Positions 1-5,748 of a DNA stretch of 5,751 nucleotides are shown in pieces. The DNA comes from an uncultured Veillonella sp. (GTDB lineage Bacteria > Bacillota > Negativicutes > Veillonellales > Veillonellaceae): NCBI GenBank assembly GCA_900552445.1, contig URZS01000084.1, forward strand, positions 1-5,751, read 5' to 3'. The notes under the pieces are model-generated. The model had not been told where the DNA came from. It did not search any database and worked only from the letters and a program-made list of their open reading frames with translations. The position numbers and the translations under genes are program-made. Each line of letters begins with the position of its first letter. Position 1 is the first letter of the stretch.

Positions 1-10
1 TATTTCACAT

Positions 11-34
11 ATTGTTAATTACATTGTTAATTAC
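11..34. repeat. Perfect 12-bp tandem direct repeat upstream of rsmG
   Basis: The unit ATTGTTAATTAC occurs twice head to tail, at 11-22 and 23-34, with no mismatch. It lies in the AT-rich non-coding leader about 100 bases before rsmG. It could be a simple replication-slippage duplication or a pair of protein-binding sites; the sequence does not decide. The rest of 1-136 shows no convincing gene and no clear promoter. The nearest candidate is TTGCAT (75-80) followed 16 bases later by a poor -10 (TACTTT, 97-102). Confidence 0.8.
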
Positions 35-136
35 GTAGATTTATTTATATGATGAGCTATATGACATGAGTTTATTGCATAGATGTGGATAGCTTTTACT
101 TTTATATAAATATCGAATAATTCATTAGGAGTACTT

Positions 137-889
137 ATGAAAGAGAAATACGATGTGCCTATCGCACCGGAGTCTGAATTTGTTTCATACATGATGGAGC
201 AAATGACCAAATTTGGTCTGCCCTGTACGGAAGAACAAGCAAAAGACTTTTATGTGTATTACGCGCGCATGATTGAAACAAATAAATACCTCAATCTTAC
301 GGGCATCACAGATATGAAAGAGGTTGTAGTTAAGCATATGATCGACTCCCTCTCCTGCTATGATTCAAATATTATTAAATCTGGCATGTCTATTATTGAT
401 GTTGGTACAGGAGCTGGTTTCCCAGGTATTCCGTTGGCAATCTATGACCGTAGCCTTAAGGTTACGCTATTTGATTCTTTGAAAAAACGTCTTACCTTCC
501 TTGAATCCGTTATGGATGAGCTAAAATTGACGAATTGCAGGACCTTGCATGGCCGTGCAGAGGATCTTAGTCATCAAGATTATCGTGAAAGCTTCGATAT
601 TGCTACGAGCCGTGCAGTGGCACGTTTACCTATTCTATTGGAATGGACGGTTCCCTATGTAAAAGAAGGCGGTTATATAGTGGCTTTAAAAGGTGCTATA
701 TACGAAGAAGAAGTGGGAGAATCCAACAAAGCGCTCAGCACATTAAAAGCTAAGATTGAAGAAGTACGAACCGTTACTCTGCCAACCTTAGATGATAAAC
801 GAGCTATTCTGTACATTAAGAAAACAGGTAAAACACCAAAACAATACCCACGTAAACCAAAAGAGATTAAAGACAAGCCATTGGTATAA
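137..889 (+). CDS. rsmG: 16S rRNA (guanine-N7)-methyltransferase RsmG (GidB)
   Basis: This protein is predicted to transfer a methyl group from S-adenosylmethionine to N7 of a guanine in the 530 loop of 16S rRNA (G527 in E. coli numbering), in the cytoplasm. The 250-residue product has the family hallmarks in order: NLT at 53-55, KHMIDSL at 66-72, the SAM-binding glycine loop DVGTGAGFPGIPL at 88-100, the acidic LFDSLKKR strand end at 111-118, GRAED at 139-143, the SRA segment at 158-160, ALKG at 183-186, and a basic TPKQYPRKP tail near 233-241. Its length is close to other Gram-positive RsmG proteins and somewhat longer than the E. coli one. The ATG at 137 is set by AGGAG at 127-131, five bases upstream. 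It faces metF convergently and has its own strong terminator. In many bacteria this gene lies near oriC beside mnmG and parAB, but no parAB follows here. No key residue is missing. Confidence 0.97.
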   Translation: MKEKYDVPIAPESEFVSYMMEQMTKFGLPCTEEQAKDFYVYYARMIETNKYLNLTGITDMKEVVVKHMIDSLSCYDSNIIKSGMSIIDVGTGAGFPGIPLAIYDRSLKVTLFDSLKKRLTFLESVMDELKLTNCRTLHGRAEDLSHQDYRESFDIATSRAVARLPILLEWTVPYVKEGGYIVALKGAIYEEEVGESNKALSTLKAKIEEVRTVTLPTLDDKRAILYIKKTGKTPKQYPRKPKEIKDKPLV

Positions 890-892
890 CAA

Positions 893-933
893 AAATAGGA
901 TGCAAATCTATGATTTGCATCCTATTTCTTTTT
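893..933 (+). terminator. Intrinsic terminator of rsmG, possibly bidirectional
   Basis: Two perfectly complementary 16-base arms (893-908 and 912-927) enclose a 3-base loop and are followed by CTTTTT. This starts only three bases after the rsmG stop codon. On the opposite strand the hairpin is followed by TTTTTGTT, so it could also stop leftward transcription from the methionine operon. The structure is read directly; termination itself is inferred. Confidence 0.93.
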
Positions 934-1007
934 CCCTAGTCTATTAAATGATGTTGTTTACGACAGAATTATATATTTTGTTCACTATATAAGTCGGATA
1001 TAAAGAT

Positions 1008-1074
1008 ACATAGAACACCTTTCCCTAAGAACGACTTAGTTTACTATGGAGGTCGTGGGAAAGGTGTTCTATGT
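1008..1074 (-). terminator. Large hairpin past metF, probable operon terminator or 3'-end structure
   Basis: The outer arms at 1008-1025 and 1057-1074 are perfectly complementary over 18 bp. Inside them a second 5-bp stem (ACGAC 1031-1035 with GTCGT 1052-1056) is offset by a 5-base bulge and closes a 16-base loop. The structure starts 15 bases after the metF stop on the minus strand. The downstream minus-strand sequence (ATCTTTATAT) is only a weak U-tract, so it is not a textbook terminator. It could be a processing or mRNA-stabilising 3' structure, with final termination at the 893-933 hairpin. The rest of the convergent gap (934-1007) shows nothing I can name. Confidence 0.65.
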
Positions 1075-1089
1075 TAATCTTATAATGAC

Positions 1090-1950
1090 TTATACGTGGT
1101 CAATGATATGTAATGTTGTATCGATATCATTTAAAGGCATAATATGTACGCCTGCAGCGATTTTCTTGATTTCTTCTAGTGTTTCGATAGCAATTTCTGT
1201 GCCCGCTTCTTTACCGCCCTTTTCTACGCGGTCTAGGATCTCTTGAGTAAGGTTGATCCCAGGCACTTTTTCGTGTAGGTATGTAGCCATTTTGAAGCTT
1301 TTAAGTGGAATCAAGCCAAGCATAATAGGCACATCGAACTCAGACATTTTATCGATGTAGCGTTTTGCTTGTTCTAAATCGTAAATCGGTTGTGTTTGAA
1401 CGAAGTGTGCACCATTTTGGATTTTGGCAGCCAATTTTTGGCGTTCAATTTCTAAATCTGGCGCACCAGGATTACCAGTAGCACCGATGTAGAAGTTTGT
1501 TGGTACGTCAAGGTCGTTGCCTGCAAGGTCTTTACCTGCATTCAATGTCTTAGCAATGTTGAGCAAGCCCATGCAATCTACTTCGAATACGGATTGTGCA
1601 AATGGATGGTCCCCATTATCTGGTTTGTCCCCTGTAAGGGTTAAAATATTGTTCACGCCCAACGCTGCAGCGCCAAGCAATTCAGATTGCAAACCGATAA
1701 TATTACGGTCGCGGCAGGTAAGATGGAAAATTGTTTCAATCTCTTTGTTGTGTTGTAACAAGTAGGACAAGGAAATTGGGCTCATGCGCATTTTAGACAT
1801 AGGGCTGTCAGCGATGTTGATAGCGTCAACCTTCCCTTTCAAACGAGCCGCTTGTTCAAAAATCTTTTCTGCAGAACTACTTTTCGGTGGATCTAGCTCA
1901 ACTGTGATGGTGAACTTTCCTTGTTGATGTTTCTCTCTTAGGGTCATCAT
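1090..1950 (-). CDS. metF: Methylenetetrahydrofolate reductase (MetF)
   Basis: This flavoenzyme reduces 5,10-methylene-THF to 5-methyl-THF, the methyl donor for the methionine synthase encoded just upstream. The 286-residue protein is a complete single-domain bacterial MTHFR, close in length to E. coli MetF (296). Visible landmarks are VELDPPK at 17-23 with the catalytic glutamate equivalent E18, HLTCRDRN at 76-83, LTGD at 105-108 with D108 in the flavin-contacting aspartate position, GNPGAPD at 159-165, and FVQTQPIYD at 183-191, whose glutamine matches the folate-binding position. The LTCRDRN and FVQTQPIYD style resembles the MTHFR half of bifunctional Gram-positive YitJ-type proteins, but no homocysteine methyltransferase domain is fused here. 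It follows metH by 58 bases with no clear promoter, so it is probably the last gene of the operon. Two ATGs are adjacent: AGAGG lies only 3 bases before the first (1950) and 6 before the second (1947), so the second may be the real start. Confidence 0.96.
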   Translation of the reverse strand: MMTLREKHQQGKFTITVELDPPKSSSAEKIFEQAARLKGKVDAINIADSPMSKMRMSPISLSYLLQHNKEIETIFHLTCRDRNIIGLQSELLGAAALGVNNILTLTGDKPDNGDHPFAQSVFEVDCMGLLNIAKTLNAGKDLAGNDLDVPTNFYIGATGNPGAPDLEIERQKLAAKIQNGAHFVQTQPIYDLEQAKRYIDKMSEFDVPIMLGLIPLKSFKMATYLHEKVPGINLTQEILDRVEKGGKEAGTEIAIETLEEIKKIAAGVHIMPLNDIDTTLHIIDHV

Positions 1951-2008
1951 GTACCTCTTATCTATTCTTATGGTGAAAGCTTAATGTATGAGTAATGAAA
2001 GCAAAAAA

Positions 2009-4450
2009 TTATTTCTCTAAAGTTTCAAAGTAATCGTTAGCGTGGTTAACCGCAGCGATACCGTCTTTAGCGTAGATATCTGCGCCCGCTTGGTCTGCGT
2101 AATCTTGAGATACTACGGCACCACCTACCATGACCTTAGTTTTGAGGCCTGCCGCACGGATTGCAGCGATTGTGTTGTCGATTTGAGGCATTGTTGTGGT
2201 CATCAAGGAACAGATACCAACGAGAGCCGCCTTGTTGTCTTTAATCGCTTGAACGATAACTTCTGGATCAACGTCTTTACCGAGGTCGACGATTTTGTAA
2301 CCATTGTTTTCAAGCAAGGCTGCTACGATATTTTTACCTAAATCGTGGATGTCGCCTTTAACGGTAGCTACAACGACTGTGCCTTTATCTAAACTTTCAC
2401 TAGCAGGAATAATTTCTTTAATGGTGTTGAAAGCAGCCTGCATTGTTTCCGCAGCAAGCATTACTTGTGGCAAGAATAATTTACCAGAACCGAACTTGTC
2501 CCCTACTACATTCATCGCTTCAGATAAGCCTTTTTTCGTAATATCTAATGGGTCCATGCCGTCTGCTAAGGCTTTTTTAACAAGTTCAACGATGGCTTCC
2601 TTCTCCCCTTGTTCTACACAAGCGCGGATATTCGCTAATGGATCATTGCTGTCGAAGGATTTTTTCTCTGGCCCTTTCGGAGCGGAGTTCCCTGGTGCAC
2701 TTGATTCGTCTTCGTAGCCATATTCTTCGATAAATTGAGCGGAACCTGGGTCCCAACCTAATAGCGTTGTACTAGATACAAAAGCTTTTTTAGCTGGATA
2801 GTTTAATGGATTCATAATCGGTGTTGTCAAACCGCATGCAAGGGCCATTGTTAAGAATTGACCATTCAAGTATGGACGTTGTGGCATACCGAAGGAAATG
2901 TTGGACAAGCCCATTACTGTTGGGAAGCCAAATTTCTCCTTATATAACTGTAATGTACGCAATGTTTGACGTGCACTATCTTCACCGCTGGCAAGTGTTA
3001 ATACCAATGGATCAAGTAATAAGTCATGTGGTTGAAGACCATAGCCGTAAGCGCGATTTACGATGCTTTCAGCTAATGCAACGCGGTCCTCTGCTTTTTC
3101 AGGTAGGTCACCACTAGATAATGGCAAGCAAAGTAATGCTGCGCCATAACGTTTAGCCAAAGGCATAACGTGAGTGATGGACTCCTCCTCCCCATTTACA
3201 GAGTTGATGAGCGCACGGCCTGGGTAGTTTTTAAGAGCTACTTCCATAGCTGCTGGATCCAATGTATCGATGGATAATGGAGTTTCAACGAGCATGGATA
3301 ATTCAAAGATAGCACGTTCCATCAATGGCGTTTGGTCCATGCCGGCTACACCCATGTTTACATCGAGGATGTCTGCACCTGCTTCTACTTGGTCTAAAGC
3401 ATCACGTTTTACACGGATGAAAGAACCGTCCCGTAATTCTTGGGCCAGAATTTTACGACCTGTTGGATTAATACGTTCACCAATGATAAGTGGTTTCGTA
3501 TTGTGACCTAATTCTAACAATCTAGTACGGCTTGTAATGATTGTTTTAGGTTCAATATGAGCACGCTCCTTTGGAGTATGTGCTTTTACAGCGTTGGAAA
3601 TAGATTGGATATGAGCTGGTGTTGTACCGCAGCAGCCGCCTACATAGCTAGCCCCTGCATCGACGATATCGAGCATCAATGGGCCCATCTCTTCTGCTGT
3701 AAGTGGGAATACAGTTTGTTTATTAATCAGTTGAGGCATACCTGCATTTGGTTGGCAACTGATTGGCAAATTAGTAACGCTAGCAATCTCTTCAATAAGA
3801 GGTGTAATTTGTTCAGGTCCAAGAGAACAGTTAATACCGATGATATCAGCACCCATAGCCTCTACGATAGTAGTTGCTACTGCTGGCGGTGTACCTGTAA
3901 TAGTACGGCCGTCTTCACTGAAAGAAAATTGACAGATGATTTGCACATCTTCTTTTGTCTTCCCTGCTGCTTCACGAGCATCAAGAGATGCTAATAATGC
4001 GGCACGCATTTCTTGTACGTCGATGATAGTTTCAATGATAATGAAATCTACGCCACCTTCGATCAATGCATCTGCTTGTTCGCGATATGTGTCATAAATA
4101 GAGTCAAAGCTCATATTACCTAATGGCTGTAAGAAACGACCTGTAGGACCCATAGAACCAGCTACACGAGCAGATGGTTTAACCTCTGCAATAGCTTCTT
4201 TTGCTACCTTTACGGCTGCGATATTAATCTCTCTTACTCGATCTTGTAAGTCATAATCTTCTAACTTAAGTCCACAAGCACCGAATGTATTGGTAGTAAT
4301 TACATCACTACCATGTTGTAAGTATTGTGAGTGAATATTCTTTACAACTTCTGGTCTCTCAATATTAAATAGCTCTGGACAATAGCCCTCTTCTAAGCCT
4401 GCTGCTTGCAGCATTGTGCCCATAGCACCGTCAAAAATATACATAAACAT
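2009..4450 (-). CDS. metH: Cobalamin-dependent methionine synthase MetH, without reactivation domain
   Basis: This enzyme moves the methyl group of 5-methyl-THF to homocysteine through methylcobalamin, making methionine and THF. Its 813 residues carry four of the modules of the ~1227-residue E. coli MetH. The homocysteine domain spans about 1-300, with zinc ligands C208 (GINCSLGP) and C273/C274 (GGCCGTTPAH). The pterin domain spans about 315-570 (GERINPTGRK 324-333, DVNMGV 363-368, SIDT 393-396, NSVNGE 416-421). An acidic, proline-containing linker at 578-600 precedes the helical B12 cap (about 600-685). The B12-binding Rossmann domain (about 690-810) has the base-off motif DxHxxG at D700-H702-G705, with H702 as lower cobalt ligand, and GGAVV at 776-780. 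The protein stops after this domain, like the short Thermotoga-type MetH; the missing fifth domain is the gene upstream. The first ATG (4450) is only two bases from AAAGGA-AG, whereas Met3 (4444) has 8-base spacing, so translation may start at MYIFDGAMG. Confidence 0.97.
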   Translation of the reverse strand: MFMYIFDGAMGTMLQAAGLEEGYCPELFNIERPEVVKNIHSQYLQHGSDVITTNTFGACGLKLEDYDLQDRVREINIAAVKVAKEAIAEVKPSARVAGSMGPTGRFLQPLGNMSFDSIYDTYREQADALIEGGVDFIIIETIIDVQEMRAALLASLDAREAAGKTKEDVQIICQFSFSEDGRTITGTPPAVATTIVEAMGADIIGINCSLGPEQITPLIEEIASVTNLPISCQPNAGMPQLINKQTVFPLTAEEMGPLMLDIVDAGASYVGGCCGTTPAHIQSISNAVKAHTPKERAHIEPKTIITSRTRLLELGHNTKPLIIGERINPTGRKILAQELRDGSFIRVKRDALDQVEAGADILDVNMGVAGMDQTPLMERAIFELSMLVETPLSIDTLDPAAMEVALKNYPGRALINSVNGEEESITHVMPLAKRYGAALLCLPLSSGDLPEKAEDRVALAESIVNRAYGYGLQPHDLLLDPLVLTLASGEDSARQTLRTLQLYKEKFGFPTVMGLSNISFGMPQRPYLNGQFLTMALACGLTTPIMNPLNYPAKKAFVSSTTLLGWDPGSAQFIEEYGYEDESSAPGNSAPKGPEKKSFDSNDPLANIRACVEQGEKEAIVELVKKALADGMDPLDITKKGLSEAMNVVGDKFGSGKLFLPQVMLAAETMQAAFNTIKEIIPASESLDKGTVVVATVKGDIHDLGKNIVAALLENNGYKIVDLGKDVDPEVIVQAIKDNKAALVGICSLMTTTMPQIDNTIAAIRAAGLKTKVMVGGAVVSQDYADQAGADIYAKDGIAAVNHANDYFETLEK

Positions 4451-4477
4451 CTTCCTTTAACATCCTAAATATCGAAC

Positions 4478-4493
4478 TGTTTCACGTGAAACA
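4478..4493. other. parS: parS chromosome-partition site (ParB-binding palindrome)
   Basis: TGTTTCACGTGAAACA is a perfect 16-bp palindrome and matches the known bacterial parS consensus (TGTTNCACGTGAAACA) at every position. ParB family proteins load on such sites and spread to organise and segregate the origin region. It occupies the end of the 43-bp gap between the reactivation gene and metH and directly abuts the TAA at 4494-4496, so the methionine operon is transcribed through it. I found no second copy in the window. Function is inferred from the exact match; the nearby rsmG agrees with an origin-proximal location. Confidence 0.93.
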
Positions 4494-5261
4494 TTATTCT
4501 GTTGGTTGGCCTTTCATAGCGATACCTGATACATCAGCAGTAGTCTTACTACCATCTTCCTCTGCCTTGTTTTGGTCGTTAGTAGTTGCTTTTTCAGGTA
4601 ATTTACGAGATGCGCAGTCCTGTTGTGAACAAGATGTACAGCCTCGTTTTGTTTTAAGGTCTTCGTTTGCTGGCATTAAACCGATAATCGCCGTTACTGA
4701 CTTACGTGGGAACAATAAATAGTTCTCCGTAACTTGTAAGCCGATTAGCTCTGTTTTAATGATTTTAGCTAATTGTGGCTGAATTTCTAGTGGCCAGTTA
4801 CCGTAACCAGGGCTAAAGCGCCATGTTGGTTTATAACCTTGTTTTTTAGCGATTGTATTGATTACTTCATTTACTTGATCTGCTACTTGCTCTACTGCTG
4901 TTGTAGCTGCTGCATCAAGCAATAAACCTACGGTGTAGTTACCTTGTTTAAAAAGTTGTTCGCTGCGAATTTCTACATCTTCGCCTACTGTTACACCTAA
5001 TACATAGACTTTTGTAGACTTTTCTAAATGTTTTTCAATGATAGAACCTTCAATTTTAAGCGGTGGATTGCTCAAAATTGTTTTAGTTTCTGCATCATAA
5101 TCATATTCTTGGTATACACCTTTAGGTGTAGCTAATAACTGGATTTCCTTACATGCTTCGTCTACATATTGTTGTGGGAAATCCTCTGCGTGACGAAGTC
5201 CTGCGTATCGTTTTACTTCTGCTTTATCGATGGCAGGAAGCATTCCGTTATAGATGGGCAT
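4494..5261 (-). CDS. Stand-alone methionine synthase reactivation (AdoMet-binding) protein
   Basis: The 255-residue protein corresponds to the fifth domain of long MetH enzymes, which binds S-adenosylmethionine and remethylates cobalamin that has been oxidised to the inactive cob(II) form. Recognisable segments are the N-terminal AIDKAEVKRYAG (10-21), VYVLGVTVG (85-93), a helix with DAAATTAVEQVAD (116-128), RFSPGYGNWPLEIQ (148-161) matching the RxxPGY AdoMet-binding signature, and LFPRKSVTAIIGL (183-195). Around 208-218 is C-x2-C-x4-C-x2-R (C208, C211, C216, R219), a cysteine cluster I recall from anaerobe versions of this protein and not from E. coli MetH; a metal or Fe-S site is possible but unproven. 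The last ~35 residues are polar and probably disordered. The ATG at 5261 has AGGAGG seven bases upstream. metH, which lacks exactly this domain, follows after 43 bp, so the two products most likely work as a split enzyme. Confidence 0.93.
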   Translation of the reverse strand: MPIYNGMLPAIDKAEVKRYAGLRHAEDFPQQYVDEACKEIQLLATPKGVYQEYDYDAETKTILSNPPLKIEGSIIEKHLEKSTKVYVLGVTVGEDVEIRSEQLFKQGNYTVGLLLDAAATTAVEQVADQVNEVINTIAKKQGYKPTWRFSPGYGNWPLEIQPQLAKIIKTELIGLQVTENYLLFPRKSVTAIIGLMPANEDLKTKRGCTSCSQQDCASRKLPEKATTNDQNKAEEDGSKTTADVSGIAMKGQPTE

Positions 5262-5464
5262 GGAAACGCCTCCTCTTCAAAAATAAAAATTTCTTCGATG
5301 GTCCGTCCGAAATACCGGGCGATCTTGTGCGCCAATCCCAGAGAAGCGTTGTATCTTCCGTTTTCTAAAGAAATGATCGTCTGACGGGTAACGCCGACTG
5401 CTTCTGCCAGATCCTCCTGACGGATCCGTCCGGTCCGGCGCAGTTCTTGGATCCTGTTTTTCAT
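5213..5464 (-). CDS. Small Cro/XRE-family helix-turn-helix regulator with an extended C-terminus
   Basis: Residues 1-65 form a compact HTH_3-type DNA-binding domain: MKNRIQELR start, QEDLAEAVGVTRQTI (16-30) as helix 2 to recognition helix, SLENGRYNASLGLAHKIARY (32-51), and EEIFIFEEE (57-65). Known members of this family, often about 65-70 residues long, commonly end at such an IFxFEEE stretch. Here the frame continues 18 residues (AFPCPSITECF...) by reading the start of the next gene in another frame, so the two genes overlap by 49 bases and the tail is probably not native. Coding GC is about 50% over 5281-5460 against about 37% in a sampled 60 bases of the neighbouring gene, suggesting foreign origin. 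The ATG at 5464 fits the family start; its ribosome site is weak (GGGTGGG about 11 bases upstream). A near-consensus promoter lies about 100 bases upstream. The target genes are unknown; autoregulation or control of the divergent gene is plausible. Confidence 0.85.
   Translation of the reverse strand: MKNRIQELRRTGRIRQEDLAEAVGVTRQTIISLENGRYNASLGLAHKIARYFGRTIEEIFIFEEEAFPCPSITECFLPSIKQK
5269..5274 (-). promoter_or_regulatory. Shine-Dalgarno of the reactivation gene, inside the regulator's Glu codons
   Basis: AGGAGG on the minus strand lies seven bases before the ATG at 5261 and is formed by the GAG GAG G codons that encode the regulator's C-terminal glutamates. This fixes the start of the reactivation protein and would allow translational coupling with the regulator. 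It is also the point where the composition changes, so it is the likely seam between two DNA sources. Confidence 0.8.
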
Positions 5465-5535
5465 CTGTGATCGATCCCACCCTTCTTTTTACTGACAGTA
5501 TCTTTCATCAATGGTTTCCCTTTTGCAGATTAAGT

Positions 5536-5638
5536 AAAATGTAAAGCTGACTGTACAAAATAAGTATAGGAAACTTTACATAAAAAGTCAAGTTCATTTT
5601 ACATTTTGTGCTTTTTTCAGATACAGTATACAAAATGT
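5536..5638. promoter_or_regulatory. Cluster of repeated AT-rich operator-like elements
   Basis: TTTACAT occurs at 5575-5581 and 5598-5604, and inverted (ATGTAAA) at 5539-5545. These copies sit in the spacer, just upstream of the -35 and downstream of the -10 of the minus-strand promoter. ACATTTTGT (5601-5609) and ACAAAATGT (5630-5638) form a perfect 9-bp inverted pair, and ACAAAAT recurs at 5555-5561. The arrangement resembles operators for the adjacent regulator, but binding is inferred and AT-rich DNA yields such repeats more easily than average. Confidence 0.5.
5563..5591 (-). promoter_or_regulatory. Sigma-70-type promoter driving the HTH regulator
   Basis: On the minus strand TTGACT (5591-5586) and TATACT (5568-5563) are separated by exactly 17 bases, which is one mismatch from consensus in each box. 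Transcription would start near 5556, leaving a leader of roughly 90 bases before the regulator ATG. As no other clear promoter precedes the methionine genes, this one may now drive the whole minus-strand operon. Confidence 0.8.
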
Positions 5639-5663
5639 TTGGAGAAATTTTATAATTGGGTCA

Positions 5664-5693
5664 TTGACTTTCCGACCTGTAAGTGTTTATAAT
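5664..5693 (+). promoter_or_regulatory. Sigma-70-type promoter of the rightward gene
   Basis: TTGACT (5664-5669) and a perfect TATAAT (5688-5693) are 18 bases apart and point toward the ATG at 5749. The expected start site is near 5700, giving a leader of about 50 bases. It is divergent from the regulator promoter, with about 70 bases between the two -35 boxes. Confidence 0.8.
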
Positions 5694-5701
5694 TTGAAAA
5701 G

Positions 5702-5714
5702 TGACAATATGTCA
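5702..5714. promoter_or_regulatory. Short palindrome at the start site of the rightward promoter
   Basis: TGACA-ATA-TGTCA is a perfect 5-bp inverted repeat with a 3-base centre. It covers roughly the first bases of the predicted transcript, where a repressor would block initiation. It does not resemble the TTTACAT elements on the left, so a different binding protein is possible. Assigned from symmetry and position only. Confidence 0.4.
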
Positions 5715-5728
5715 TGTTTACCATTGAC

Positions 5729-5743
5729 TCAAGGAGGCCTTGA
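5729..5743 (+). promoter_or_regulatory. Ribosome-binding site inside a small hairpin
   Basis: The AGGAGG Shine-Dalgarno (5732-5737) lies 11 bases before the ATG at 5749. It is embedded in TCAAGG-AGG-CCTTGA, a perfect 6-bp inverted repeat with a 3-base loop. In RNA the hairpin would hold half of the Shine-Dalgarno in a stem and could lower translation. The symmetry is seen directly; the effect is inferred. Confidence 0.6.
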
Positions 5744-5748
5744 TTTCT

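Noticed and set aside
84..92. TGTGGATAG, one mismatch from a DnaA box (TGTGGATAA), upstream of rsmG
   Set aside because: A single degenerate box in AT-rich DNA is expected by chance, and I saw no cluster of further boxes, so I do not call an origin here.
673..876. Minus-strand open frame inside rsmG
   Set aside because: It is the shadow of the conserved RsmG C-terminal region.
954..1006. Possible plus-strand promoters in the convergent gap (TTGTTT, TTGTTC with TATA-like boxes)
   Set aside because: The spacings between the boxes are wrong (about 12-15 bases) and no gene follows on that strand.
1517..1765. Plus-strand open frame inside metF
   Set aside because: It is antisense to a well-supported gene and has no family resemblance.
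2042..3994. Several open frames of about 80-145 codons on the plus strand inside metH (for example 2304-2717 and 3557-3994)
   Set aside because: They are antisense to a full-length, motif-complete metH, have no ribosome sites that stand out, and encode nothing recognisable.
5277..5480. GTG-started open frame overlapping the HTH gene in another frame
   Set aside because: Its translation is arginine/aspartate-rich without a fold signature, while the other frame gives a clear HTH domain.
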